This document shows positions 28,309-36,124 of a stretch of DNA of 64,000 bases, one piece after another. The notes beneath the pieces are model-generated. The model made no database searches. It had not been told where the DNA came from and worked only from the letters and a program-made list of their open reading frames with translations. Position numbers and translations under genes: made by a program. Where the stretch lies: contig DAIDJP010000016.1 of the NCBI GenBank assembly GCA_027451285.1, positions 62,001 through 126,000 of the forward strand, in the 5' to 3' direction. Origin of the DNA: Acidimicrobiaceae bacterium (lineage in GTDB: Bacteria > Actinomycetota > Acidimicrobiia > Acidimicrobiales > RAAP-2). Every line of letters begins with the position of its first letter. Positions within the stretch are counted from its first letter, which is position 1.

Positions 28309-29532
28309 TTGGTATCACGTCGTCCAGCATGGCCGCCGCTCACGTATGAGATCCTTCCGTGGCGGCCGCAGCTCAGTGACGTCATGTCTCGTCGCATGCG
28401 CGAGCGTCATCGCGGTCCCTACGAAGCGGCCCTGGTGCCCCACATCCGAGACGCCGCGGTCGAACTACCCACGGAGCTCCTCGCTCAAGTGGATGACGCG
28501 GGCGCCGAGATTGCACGCTTCGACGCTGATATGGGTCACGAGATAGCCCCGTTCGCCTCGGTTCTCCTGCGCTCAGAGTCGGCCGCGTCATCGAAAATCG
28601 AGCACCTGACCGCTTCGGCTCGCGCCATCGCGGAGGCCGAACTGGGAGTGGGAACGCGCAATGCGTCGCTGATCGTCGCCAACCAACGCGCCATGACCGC
28701 GGCACTGGCACTCGCAGACCGGATCGACGCTGAAGCCATTCTCGCGATGCACGCGGCGCTGCTTCACGACACTCGCGCCGACATCACCGGACAGTGGCGC
28801 CACGAGCAGGTCTGGATCGGTGGTTCGGACTACGGCCCTCATGGAGCGGCCTTCGTTCCTCCTCACGAGCGACACGTTCCGGCTCTGATCGACGACCTCG
28901 TTGCCTTCATCGCCCGCAACGACCTCACCGTTCTCGCTCACGCGGCGATCGCTCACGCCCAGTTCGAGACGATTCACCCGTTCCCCGACGGGAACGGTCG
29001 CACGGGAAGGGCACTGGTGCACGCCCAGCTACGTAACAAGGGCTTGACCCGTCACGTGACCGTTCCCGTCTCGGCCGGTCTGCTCGCTGACGTTGACGCA
29101 TACTTCGCGGCGCTCAGCGCGTATCGAGCCGGCGACCTCGCTCCCATCGTCGAACGCTTTGCCGTGGCGTCCTTCTCCGCCATCGACAACGGCCGTCGAC
29201 TGGTTGACGATCTTCGGGCCATCCGGGAGGAGTGGAATGGGCGCATCCGCGCGCGTCGCAACGCTCTCGCTTGGCGAGTCGCGGACCTGCTCGTGCGCCA
29301 CCCGGTCCTCAACGCCAACTTGGTCGCCACCGAGCTCGACATCGCTTCGACCAACACCTACCGGAGCATCGAGCCGTTGGTGGCCGCTGGCGTCCTCGTC
29401 GAGTTCACCGACAAGAAGCGCGATCGACTGTGGCGAGCTCCCGACGTCCTGGCCGCCGTCGACGCCTTCGCCACCCGGGCGGGGCGGCGACGAGTTCAAG
29501 CCGCGCAACCCGATCTCAACCGCCCACGCTGA
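28309..29532 (+). CDS. Fic-family protein (AMP-transferase type) with C-terminal winged helix
   Basis: 407 residues from TTG 28309, which has AGGAG six bases upstream. The Fic active-site loop is HPFPDGNGRTGR (about 225-236), with the catalytic His and the Asp and Gly-Asn-Gly-Arg needed for ATP binding. An upstream helix has SSKIEHL at about 99, which corresponds to the inhibitory (S/T)xxxE(G/N) motif of class II Fic proteins, but His replaces Gly/Asn after Glu. The C-terminus (LVATELDIASTNTYRSIEPLVAAGVLVEF) is HTH-like. Known relatives AMPylate proteins or act as toxins or regulators. The target is unknown. A perfect operator-like palindrome lies at its start. Confidence 0.85.
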   Translation: MVSRRPAWPPLTYEILPWRPQLSDVMSRRMRERHRGPYEAALVPHIRDAAVELPTELLAQVDDAGAEIARFDADMGHEIAPFASVLLRSESAASSKIEHLTASARAIAEAELGVGTRNASLIVANQRAMTAALALADRIDAEAILAMHAALLHDTRADITGQWRHEQVWIGGSDYGPHGAAFVPPHERHVPALIDDLVAFIARNDLTVLAHAAIAHAQFETIHPFPDGNGRTGRALVHAQLRNKGLTRHVTVPVSAGLLADVDAYFAALSAYRAGDLAPIVERFAVASFSAIDNGRRLVDDLRAIREEWNGRIRARRNALAWRVADLLVRHPVLNANLVATELDIASTNTYRSIEPLVAAGVLVEFTDKKRDRLWRAPDVLAAVDAFATRAGRRRVQAAQPDLNRPR

Positions 29533-29646
29533 TAACACGAATTGACGAAAGTGCGCACGCCTGTTCCAAGCAAGCCCGAGGGTCTGCGGCGGACGTCACC
29601 TACTTACTCACTGGCGAGAGGGATTGATCAAGATGCGGGCATCGTT

Positions 29647-29664
29647 GGGCAGGTTCTGGGCAGG
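29647..29664 (+). repeat. Pair of GGGCAGG motifs inside the right end of the CIME
   Basis: GGGCAGG at 29647-29653 and 29658-29664, 11 bp apart and about 100 bp left of att copy B. Same orientation and spacing as at the other ends. Confidence 0.55.
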
Positions 29665-29757
29665 ATCGATAGTGAATGTCCTGATCGATTCGACCTCGTT
29701 ACGGCGTGAGCGTGACGGACGACTGCGAAAAATCATCCCGATGATCAGGAGTGACGT

Positions 29758-29802
29758 TGGAGCGGGCGACGGGAATCGAACCCGCGTTCTCAGCTTGGGA
29801 AG
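29758..29802 (-). repeat. att copy B: 45-bp tRNA-Gly(CCC) 3' fragment
   Basis: Second copy of the tRNA 3' segment, identical over 45 bp to copies A and C, and sharing one more base with C at each side. It is the shared junction between the CIME-like element on the left and the AICE on the right. It lacks the 5' half and cannot be a working tRNA. Confidence 0.85.
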
Positions 29803-29886
29803 CATCGAGAGCCACTGGGTTCTTCGTCTAGAAGTTCCTGATCACAAGACAAAACAGCACTGAGCAGATTGAGCCTTGTGCACTTT

Positions 29887-29904
29887 GGGCACGCCACGGG
29901 CAGG
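29887..29904 (+). repeat. GGGCACG/GGGCAGG pair inside the left end of the AICE
   Basis: GGGCACG at 29887-29893 and GGGCAGG at 29898-29904, 11 bp apart, about 85 bp right of att copy B. One base differs from the consensus in the first copy. Confidence 0.5.
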
Positions 29905-29918
29905 TTCTTTCTCGCTCC

Positions 29919-31430
29919 CTAGCCCTGTTCGCTGCTCGTTGGCGCGACGCCGTAACGTTCGGGATCCGCGTCGAAGCGTTCGGCGCAGCCCACGTTACAG
30001 AACCATACGTCGTGACCCTTGTATGAGCGGTGGGCCGCGGCCGTGGCGGGGTCCACGCTCATTCCACAGACGGGATCGATGGTCATGTGCTCTTTGTGGG
30101 ACATCTCGGGCATTGGTGTTTCGCTCCTTGTTCTTCGAGAGGTGAATCGGTCGGGCGCTGCTTCGAACATCTCTCGACAGTGATCGGAGCAGAAGTAGTA
30201 GGTGTCACCGGCGTGATGCGAGCTCGCCGGTGCGTCATGAACCCTGACCTGCATTCCGCACACCGGATCGATCGCGTATCCCACGCCCCCACCGAAACGA
30301 TGACGATGCCTGGCGAGCCACCAGACTCCGAGGGCGACGACAATGAAGACGAAATTGAGGTACGTGGTGTAATTCCACTCGAAGTGGGCGGTGGTCACGG
30401 TGACGTCCCGATTTGCGGGCACCGCGCGGAACAACTTGAAGAGTCCCTCAGTGGCGAGACCCGCGATCGCCATGATCACGTAGAAAAGCCCCACCATTCG
30501 AATGGTCAGCGCGCCACCGTAGAGCTTGCGGTAGATGAGGATGAGCGGCATTGCGATGAGGTCCGCGAAGATGAACGCGACGACGCCGCCAAAGGAGATG
30601 CCGCCCGCCCATAGCGCGGCCGCCAGCGGCACGTTGCCGATCGAGCAGACCCAGCTCACCACCGCGATGAGGGGACCGACGAAGGCGTTCTCGAGGCTGG
30701 TCCAGAAGCCGTGCCCGTGGATGAACAGGTCGTTCCATAGGTGCGTCGGTACGAGCGTGGCGAGTAGCCCGGCCACCGCGTAGCCGATGACGAGCTCTCT
30801 TCGCAGCATCGTGGCGTCGGCGACCGCGTAGTTCGACGCATCGGACCAGGCGGCGGTCGACGTCAGTTTGGCCCGGAGGGACTGAGCCTCCAACTCGTCT
30901 TGACGCTCGGCCGTCACTCCCGTCATCGATTGATGGTCGTGTCCTGAACGGTCCTCGCCGCGCACGCGGGCCAGGGCGCGTTGCAGGGTTGGACCGGCGA
31001 ACACGACCCCGCCGGTGAGAGCGAGGAGGACGATCATGATCGGTCCGCCGATGAACTCGGCGAGCGCGAACTGCCAGCCCAGCAGAATCAGGATGACGAT
31101 GCCCAGCTCGACCACGAGATTGGTGGAGGCGAACATGAAGACCATCGCCGAGGTGAAGTCAGCCCCCTTGGCGAAGAGGGACTTCGACATGGCCGACGCG
31201 GCGTAGGAGCAGCTCGAGGACACCATGCCGTACCAGGACGCGCGGGCGACCGCGGCCGGTCCGTGGTTGCCCAGCTTGGCACGCATCTGGTCCTTGGAGA
31301 CGAAGGCCTGAACGAGTCCGGACAACGTGAAGCCCAGCACGAGTGCCCACAGGGTCTCCCAGAACATGAAGAAGCCCTCGCGAAGTCCTCGACCAACGTC
31401 GAGGAACAGGGTCGAGATCGTCGCGAGCAT
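29919..31430 (-). CDS. Permease (ArsP/DUF318-like) with two C-terminal YHS metal-binding domains
   Basis: 503 residues. About ten membrane segments make up two permease halves joined by a His/Gln-rich hydrophilic loop (about 160-205). The first half contains SSSCSYAASAM, as in DUF318-type permeases. The C-terminus has two YHS/TRASH modules, each starting with DPVCGM and followed by YFCSDHC or WFCNVGC, which bind soft metals. It starts two bases after the csoR stop in a minus-strand operon with a cupredoxin and a SHOCT protein. A role in moving or sequestering copper is likely; arsenic-type substrates cannot be excluded. Confidence 0.75.
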   Translation of the reverse strand: MLATISTLFLDVGRGLREGFFMFWETLWALVLGFTLSGLVQAFVSKDQMRAKLGNHGPAAVARASWYGMVSSSCSYAASAMSKSLFAKGADFTSAMVFMFASTNLVVELGIVILILLGWQFALAEFIGGPIMIVLLALTGGVVFAGPTLQRALARVRGEDRSGHDHQSMTGVTAERQDELEAQSLRAKLTSTAAWSDASNYAVADATMLRRELVIGYAVAGLLATLVPTHLWNDLFIHGHGFWTSLENAFVGPLIAVVSWVCSIGNVPLAAALWAGGISFGGVVAFIFADLIAMPLILIYRKLYGGALTIRMVGLFYVIMAIAGLATEGLFKLFRAVPANRDVTVTTAHFEWNYTTYLNFVFIVVALGVWWLARHRHRFGGGVGYAIDPVCGMQVRVHDAPASSHHAGDTYYFCSDHCREMFEAAPDRFTSRRTRSETPMPEMSHKEHMTIDPVCGMSVDPATAAAHRSYKGHDVWFCNVGCAERFDADPERYGVAPTSSEQG

Positions 31431-31432
31431 CG

Positions 31433-31720
31433 TTAGGACCGCACCAGCTTTGCTATGGCGTCGGAGGCCTCTTGGAGCTTCGTCTCCTTCTCACTGCCGC
31501 CCGCCTTCACGGCGTTGACGACGCAGTGGCGCATGTGCTCATCGAGCAGGTGTAGGGCGACACTCTGGAGAGCCCTCGTCACCGCGGAGATCTGCTGGAG
31601 TACGTCGATGCAGTATCGATCGTCCTCGACCATCTTGTGGATGCCCCGGGCCTGGCCCTCGATTCGCTTGAGTCGGGCCAGTACTGCGGCCTTATCGTCG
31701 GTGTATCCCGGATTGGTCAT
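31433..31720 (-). CDS. csoR: CsoR-family copper-sensing repressor
   Basis: 95 residues, all-helical. The Cu(I) ligand pattern C-H-C is present: Cys in DRYCIDVLQQ, then His and Cys in LLDEHMRHCV. The N-terminal RLKRIEGQARGI helix is typical. Apo-CsoR represses copper genes and releases DNA on Cu(I) binding. It lies between the cupredoxin and permease genes. No GC-rich CsoR palindrome is evident just upstream of this gene itself. A second CsoR-like protein is encoded at 45250. Confidence 0.85.
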   Translation of the reverse strand: MTNPGYTDDKAAVLARLKRIEGQARGIHKMVEDDRYCIDVLQQISAVTRALQSVALHLLDEHMRHCVVNAVKAGGSEKETKLQEASDAIAKLVRS

Positions 31721-31756
31721 GGCCCCTCGCTTGTCTTCAGGTGATGCGCTGGTCGA

Positions 31757-32305
31757 TCATGTCACGGTGAAGCCCGCGAACATGCCATTGGCGTAGTGCC
31801 ACGGCTCGTCGCAGAGAAGTTCGTAGTGGCCCGGTGGCAGCGTCACGGTGACCCAACTCGTGGTGCCCGGCGAGATGCCCTGTCCCGCTCCGGCACCGCA
31901 CGAGGTCGACGCCTCGCCGAGACTGGTCGATTCGTCGATCTTGCCGTCAACTCCGCTCGATCGGGTGCCTACACCGTCGATTGGCGCGGGTAACACCAGA
32001 AACTCGTGATTCATCGCCCCGACGTTGGTTGCGACGAACGTGATGGTGCCGTTGGTCACGACGTTCGGCGTCGCGGCGAGTGAGACCATCATCAGGTTGT
32101 TCCCGCCCATCATGACGCCGCCGCGATCACTCAGGGTCACGTTGACGACCTCGCCGTCGGGGTTGCGCGGATCACAGTTGGCGAGGACGTCGCGTTGGCT
32201 GGGACCGAAACCGCCGCGCGCAAAGGCGACGACCGCCAGCGCACCCACGAGTACGAGTCCCGCCGCGCCGACGGTGGTCACGAGTCGGGCGCGACTCGCG
32301 TTCAC
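31757..32305 (-). CDS. Membrane-anchored cupredoxin, sulfocyanin-like
   Basis: 182 residues from GTG 32305, which overlaps the stop of the SHOCT gene. An N-terminal membrane helix (TTVGAAGLVLVGALAVVAFA) leads to a blue-copper domain. Type 1 copper ligands are visible: His in GAMNHEFLVLP, and Cys, His and Met in LLCDEPWHYANGM. The TLPPGHYELLC strand is typical. It may carry electrons or buffer copper on the outer face of the membrane. A truncated relative is at 46359. Confidence 0.8.
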   Translation of the reverse strand: MNASRARLVTTVGAAGLVLVGALAVVAFARGGFGPSQRDVLANCDPRNPDGEVVNVTLSDRGGVMMGGNNLMMVSLAATPNVVTNGTITFVATNVGAMNHEFLVLPAPIDGVGTRSSGVDGKIDESTSLGEASTSCGAGAGQGISPGTTSWVTVTLPPGHYELLCDEPWHYANGMFAGFTVT

Positions 32306-32556
32306 GACTTCTCCTTCAGGAGGTTGAGACGATGGGCGTAGTCCGCCTCTGACAGTTCGCCACGGGCGAGGCGTTCCTTGAGGATTCCGATCGCTGCAGC
32401 GTCGTGTTGCGGGTTTCGAACGCTTGGGACTCGCCCCTGATCATGTCGTAGGAGCGACGTGATGCCGACGGCAAAGAGACCGCCGAAGACCACCATTCCG
32501 ATGAACATCACGATCCACCACTCTCCACCCATCGTCTGACTGTGCCAGCCGTACAT
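32302..32556 (-). CDS. Small membrane protein with SHOCT domain
   Basis: 84 residues from ATG 32556; the 117-codon track ORF starts upstream without reason. One membrane helix (WWIVMFIGMVVFGGLFAVGI) is followed by a C-terminal SHOCT motif (AIGILKERLARGELSEADYAHRL). SHOCT proteins are common beside copper genes. It is the first gene of the operon SHOCT-cupredoxin-csoR-permease. Two similar proteins are at 45600 and 46105. Confidence 0.8.
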   Translation of the reverse strand: MYGWHSQTMGGEWWIVMFIGMVVFGGLFAVGITSLLRHDQGRVPSVRNPQHDAAAIGILKERLARGELSEADYAHRLNLLKEKS

Positions 32557-32586
32557 AGTTGCGCTCCGATCTTTCCATGATCGAGA

Positions 32587-32610
32587 TATACAAGTACAGA
32601 GTATATGTAT
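32587..32610 (-). promoter_or_regulatory. Operator-like element upstream of the SHOCT-cupredoxin-csoR operon
   Basis: AT-rich segment about 40 bases before the SHOCT start, containing TACAGAGTATATGTAT (32595-32610). The core TACAGAGTAT[A/G]TGTA recurs at 33534. It stands out from the GC-rich surroundings and could be a metal-responsive promoter or operator. Confidence 0.4.
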
Positions 32611-32781
32611 CAGAAGGTTCGCCAAATGAGCGTTCGTCGTGACTTTGGTCATCAATTTGAAGTGGTAGGAGCCTCCTAAAGTGTTGTTGGAGACGTCGGT
32701 TGATTCCGCTACGCGAAGCCCCGCCTTGGCGGGTCGTGATCTATTTCAAGCGATGTCTTCGGCCGGAAAGACAGGGGATTC

Positions 32782-33483
32782 ATGAGCAATTCGACAATGA
32801 CGCCGCGCAGAGCCCGCTCCTTGACTCCAAAGGCCCTTCTCGCCGTTCTTGCCATAGCCAGTGGTGCAACCGCATGGGCGTCGTCTCGCACATCGAACTC
32901 CGTCGTTGGCTCAGAGGGCGTCGTGGTCTATAACGTTCCCGATCTCGCCGGCGCGACGAGCACCCGGTCTGGCCAGAAGGTGGACGGTGTCGGCTGCCAG
33001 ACGCAGGCCAAGGAGGTCGTCAAGTACCACATTCACATCCACGTCGCGATCTACGTCGATGGTCGCATGGTGCGCCTCCCGGGAGGGATCGGCATCACGC
33101 CACCGCCCTTGATCGAGCGCTATCCGAGCGGCGACTTCTACGACGTGGGTCTCTACGACTGCCTCTACTGGCTCCACACCCACGTGGCCGACGGGATCAT
33201 CCACGTGGAGGCTCCGGCGAAGCAGTCTTTCACCCTCGGCCAGTTCTTCGACGTCTGGAATCAGCCGCTGGGGCCATCACGCGTCGGACCCGCTCGAGGC
33301 GCTGTTACTGTCTACGAGAACGGTCGAAGTCTCGCGGGCAACCCCCGCAACACACCGTTGTTGCCCGGTGGCGCCATCCAGATCGATGTCGGAACGCCGG
33401 CCGTGGGCTACCGCCCCGTGTCCTTTAAGGTCACCGGTGGCTGTGGGGAGGGGACCACCTCCTGCTCGGTCCCCAAGGGCTGA
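32782..33483 (+). CDS. Secreted or anchored His-rich protein of unknown function
   Basis: 233 residues from ATG 32782. An N-terminal hydrophobic segment (ALLAVLAIASGATAWA) suggests export. The conserved core contains KYHIHIHVAIYVDG, GGIGITPPP, YWLHTHVADGIIHVE and TLGQFFDVW. The HxHxH and HTH clusters could bind copper or another metal, which fits the context. I recognise this pattern from uncharacterised proteins but cannot give a function. Four Cys occur, two near the end in GGCGEGTTSC. It is divergent from the SHOCT-cupredoxin operon. Confidence 0.65.
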   Translation: MSNSTMTPRRARSLTPKALLAVLAIASGATAWASSRTSNSVVGSEGVVVYNVPDLAGATSTRSGQKVDGVGCQTQAKEVVKYHIHIHVAIYVDGRMVRLPGGIGITPPPLIERYPSGDFYDVGLYDCLYWLHTHVADGIIHVEAPAKQSFTLGQFFDVWNQPLGPSRVGPARGAVTVYENGRSLAGNPRNTPLLPGGAIQIDVGTPAVGYRPVSFKVTGGCGEGTTSCSVPKG

Positions 33484-33526
33484 CCCGATCTCGAAAGGAA
33501 TCGTGCGCGTGACAAGGCGTTACTTT

Positions 33527-33549
33527 ATACTCCTACAGAGTATGTGTAA
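33527..33549. promoter_or_regulatory. Inverted repeat upstream of the NlpC/P60 gene, related to the site at 32595
   Basis: ATACTC (33527-33532), spacer CTACA, GAGTAT (33538-33543), followed by GTGTAA. The left half TATACTCC is identical to the left half of the CsoR-like palindrome at 46056, and the right half shares TACAGAGTAT with 32595. It may be a diverged copper operator. Confidence 0.4.
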
Positions 33550-33725
33550 TAAGGCCAGTCATTGATGCGACGAGGGAAGGGAACCTTCTTCGTGACTGCA
33601 TCATTGGAATCGACGTCCGGGTGTTCTTCGAGGGATCGACGAATCAACACGTAATGTCACTGCGCAGATTACGTAACGCGCCTGACATTCGACAGTCGAG
33701 AAGAGATGAGGGACTGGAGGGTGAA

Positions 33726-34853
33726 GTGGAGTACCAGTGTCAGTACAGTGGGGCCCTCGACGTGAGCGTCTCGTCTCGTCATTCCGCTTTAAGTCGGGCG
33801 GGCAGAGCCCGCCACTCGCAGAAGGCTCTTTCGGTGGCCGCAATAGTTCTCTTAGGTGCCACCGTGCTGGTACCGTCTACCGCCGAAGCGTCGAACATTG
33901 ACAACGCTCGAGCGAAGGCACTAATCCTCTATCGCCAAATCCAGTCGATCGGAAGCCGAGTGGAGGCTCTCGGCCAGAAGTATGACTTAGCACAGATCAA
34001 TCTGAGGAGATTGAACAACAAGATCAAGCGATCGAAGGCTATTACGCTGCAAATTGAACAAAGTGTGGCCAATCAGACTGTTCAATTACGTAAAGACGCA
34101 CTATTTGCCTATGTCACGAACGCTGCGCGGGTGGGAGGTAACCCACTGTTCACCCACGACGTTCTTAAGTCTGACGCCACCAATGTCTACAATGAATTGG
34201 CTACCGGAGATGTGACCGCCACTCTGGCCAGACTGAGCAACGATAGGATCCGGCTGGGCCAAGTGCGGCGTGCTCTTCAGATCCAGGAACGGCATGCAGT
34301 CAGTACTACGCGCTTGGCAGCTGGGTCCTTTCACGAGGCCAACGTTCTGAGGGCCACGCTTGAGCGAACCCTCGGGCATGTGAAAGGGCTAATCGCAAAC
34401 TTTATCGCGAGTCAGGAAGCGGCGGCAGCGGCGGTGTCGGCGGCTGTCCTTCGCGAGGCCAAGCCGGTCCAAGGTGTTCCGGCTCCGCCGAGCAACTCTC
34501 TCGCGGACGTTGCCATTCGAACCGCTCTGAGTTTGATCGGTGTTCCGTATGTGTGGGGAGGCGCTTCGCGCCGGGGTGTTGACTGCTCGGGTTTGGTCCT
34601 GGTGGCATACGCCGCAGCGGGTGTCTTCTTGCCGCACTACTCAGGATCTCAGTATGCGGATACAGTTCGAGTGCCATTATGGAACATAGAGCCAGGTGAT
34701 TTGCTCTTCTATGGACCAAATGGAAGTGAGCACGAAGCCATGTACATTGGTGACGGGAAGATGATTGAGGCGTCCTCAACGGGGACACTGGTCCACATCA
34801 GCCCGGTCCGGTTCGGGTATGGCTTTGTTGGACTCGGGCGTGTTCGAACGTAG
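33726..34853 (+). CDS. Secreted NlpC/P60 peptidoglycan hydrolase (RipA-like layout)
   Basis: 375 residues from GTG 33726, chosen because GGAGGG precedes it; the track start has no RBS. The order is a hydrophilic leader, a signal-type helix (ALSVAAIVLLGATVLVPSTA), a long coiled-coil region and a C-terminal NlpC/P60 domain. Catalytic Cys is in GVDCSGLV, His in EHEAMYIG and the third residue is probably Glu in KMIEASSTG, which matches the Cys-His-Glu triad of RipA. Peptidoglycan hydrolases open the wall locally and may help conjugative transfer. The gene and its right-hand neighbours are richer in A+T than the rest of the element, which suggests separate origin. Confidence 0.82.
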   Translation: MEYQCQYSGALDVSVSSRHSALSRAGRARHSQKALSVAAIVLLGATVLVPSTAEASNIDNARAKALILYRQIQSIGSRVEALGQKYDLAQINLRRLNNKIKRSKAITLQIEQSVANQTVQLRKDALFAYVTNAARVGGNPLFTHDVLKSDATNVYNELATGDVTATLARLSNDRIRLGQVRRALQIQERHAVSTTRLAAGSFHEANVLRATLERTLGHVKGLIANFIASQEAAAAAVSAAVLREAKPVQGVPAPPSNSLADVAIRTALSLIGVPYVWGGASRRGVDCSGLVLVAYAAAGVFLPHYSGSQYADTVRVPLWNIEPGDLLFYGPNGSEHEAMYIGDGKMIEASSTGTLVHISPVRFGYGFVGLGRVRT

Positions 34854-35138
34854 CTGCCCGATCGCGGTCCCGATGCGCCGACCTCTCGAAATTGTCTCCG
34901 GCGAGAGATGACGCTGGTTGGATTTCGCCACTGTCTTCGACGAGGGCGTGGGCATGCGATCGAACGCCAACTGCGCTTCCATCGCGCACGGTGGCGAAGG
35001 AATCCGCAATTACTTCGATGTAGTACCGACGACCGGCAAGTCTGCCGAATTCCCCTTGCACGCGGCGACTCGCTAACCCCTGCGAACTGCAGCGGTACAG
35101 TTTGCCCTTGTCTCGCGAGTTGTCGAAAACGTTTGGAA
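34854..35138. other. Gap between the NlpC/P60 and thioredoxin genes
   Basis: No gene is supported in these 285 bases between convergent genes. Overlapping ORFs have no domain or RBS. Confidence 0.3.
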
Positions 35139-35663
35139 TCAGCGAATTTCGGAAATGATACGTGTCAATTGGTTGGCGCTTACGGGACCCAGGAGAGTCA
35201 CCGCAATTCGTCCACGAGTGTCAACGACGAAAGTGGTGGGTGGAGCCGACACTCCAAATCGATTGGCTATGGCTCCGTTTGTGTCGGTGATTGACTGGTA
35301 CAGAGACCCGTAGTGACGTTGGAACGCCCTGGCCGAAGACAGCGAGTCGTTAAAGATCACTCCTTCTAGGGTCACGCCATGTCGGCGCTCGCGCCAAGCG
35401 AAGGTCGACAACTCAGGTGCTTCTTGTACACACGCGACACACCATGACGCCCAGAAATTGATTACGACGATTTGACCGCGATGCGCTGTGAGACTGAATG
35501 TTCCGCCGTTGAGTTCCCTTCCGCTCAGGCGAGGAGCCTCTTTGCCCAGAAGGGGGCTATGGGTGACTGTGGCGCTGACAGGTCGACGCGTGATGAGAAC
35601 GGCAGACAGTGCCGCAACCACAACCAGCGCGGCCAAGGAACCGAGCATCGCGGAGCGCTTCAT
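35139..35663 (-). CDS. TlpA/ResA-like membrane-anchored thioredoxin
   Basis: 174 residues. The N-terminal anchor is LGSLAALVVVAALSAVLI. The thioredoxin domain has VVINFWASWCVACVQEAPEL with a Cys-Val-Ala-Cys active site, and the cis-Pro is in SAPPTTFVVD. Such proteins reduce disulfides outside the membrane, for example apocytochrome c or copper-binding proteins. It is transcribed away from the sco1-ccdA-tlpA cluster, from the same intergenic region. Confidence 0.82.
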   Translation of the reverse strand: MKRSAMLGSLAALVVVAALSAVLITRRPVSATVTHSPLLGKEAPRLSGRELNGGTFSLTAHRGQIVVINFWASWCVACVQEAPELSTFAWRERRHGVTLEGVIFNDSLSSARAFQRHYGSLYQSITDTNGAIANRFGVSAPPTTFVVDTRGRIAVTLLGPVSANQLTRIISEIR

Positions 35664-36124
35664 GTGTTCGCCGCGAGCTCAATGCGGTAAGTCAGTTGAA
35701 GGTAAATGGGATGATCTCGACGCAACCTGGCTGTCAATTTCGACATCGAAGACGCGAAGTGAGCCGTCACGTCGTTATCGTGAGGGACATCATTGCAGTA
35801 GCGACTGCCGGGTGGTTAGGACGGATCACGAGGCCCAGTTGACTCACCGAAATGACTCGTTCTTCCCTAACAACAGCGGCGGTTGCTGAGATTAGATCCG
35901 AGTGCGAACGAGCCATATCGCAACCTCCAAGAAGGAGTTATACCTATACACGGTAGTAGTATACTACTCCGCGTGGCGTGGGGAAGTGGAGAGGGGCCGA
36001 TTCACATTGTGGCGGCGTGTCCGCTCGCGCACGGGTGGCTGCATCATGGAACTTGTCAAGTGTTCGACTTCAAGTCCAAAGTCACTCGCAAATCGGAATA
36101 CGCATTGGGCAAGGCACGAGAGAG
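35664..36124. other. Divergent intergenic region between the tlpA-like and sco1 genes
   Basis: About 460 bases without a supported gene, lower in GC than its surroundings. It contains an AT-rich control segment near 35940-35970, with the perfect palindrome listed separately. Confidence 0.4.
35955..35968. promoter_or_regulatory. Perfect 14-bp palindrome AGTAGTATACTACT
   Basis: Lies in an AT-rich block 157 bases before sco1 and nearly 300 bases before the divergent tlpA-like gene. The neighbouring TATACC and ACTACTCC resemble halves of the CsoR-like sites elsewhere in the element. A shared operator for both directions is plausible. Confidence 0.4.

Larger units (their letters stand above)
25615..29802. 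mobile_element. CIME-like element between att copies A and B
   Basis: About 4.1 kb delimited by two direct 45-bp tRNA-Gly copies. Paired GGGCAGG motifs lie just inside both ends (25744 and 25755; 29647 and 29658), at 11-bp spacing. It carries a DUF4232-type membrane protein, a GntR regulator, a beta-propeller membrane protein and a Fic protein, but no recombinase, replication or transfer gene. By comparison with known cis-mobilisable elements it is probably excised by the Int/Xis of the adjacent AICE. Confidence 0.7.

Noticed and set aside
29758-29802. Possible tRNA gene
   Set aside because: Same as copy A: the 5' half of the cloverleaf is absent.
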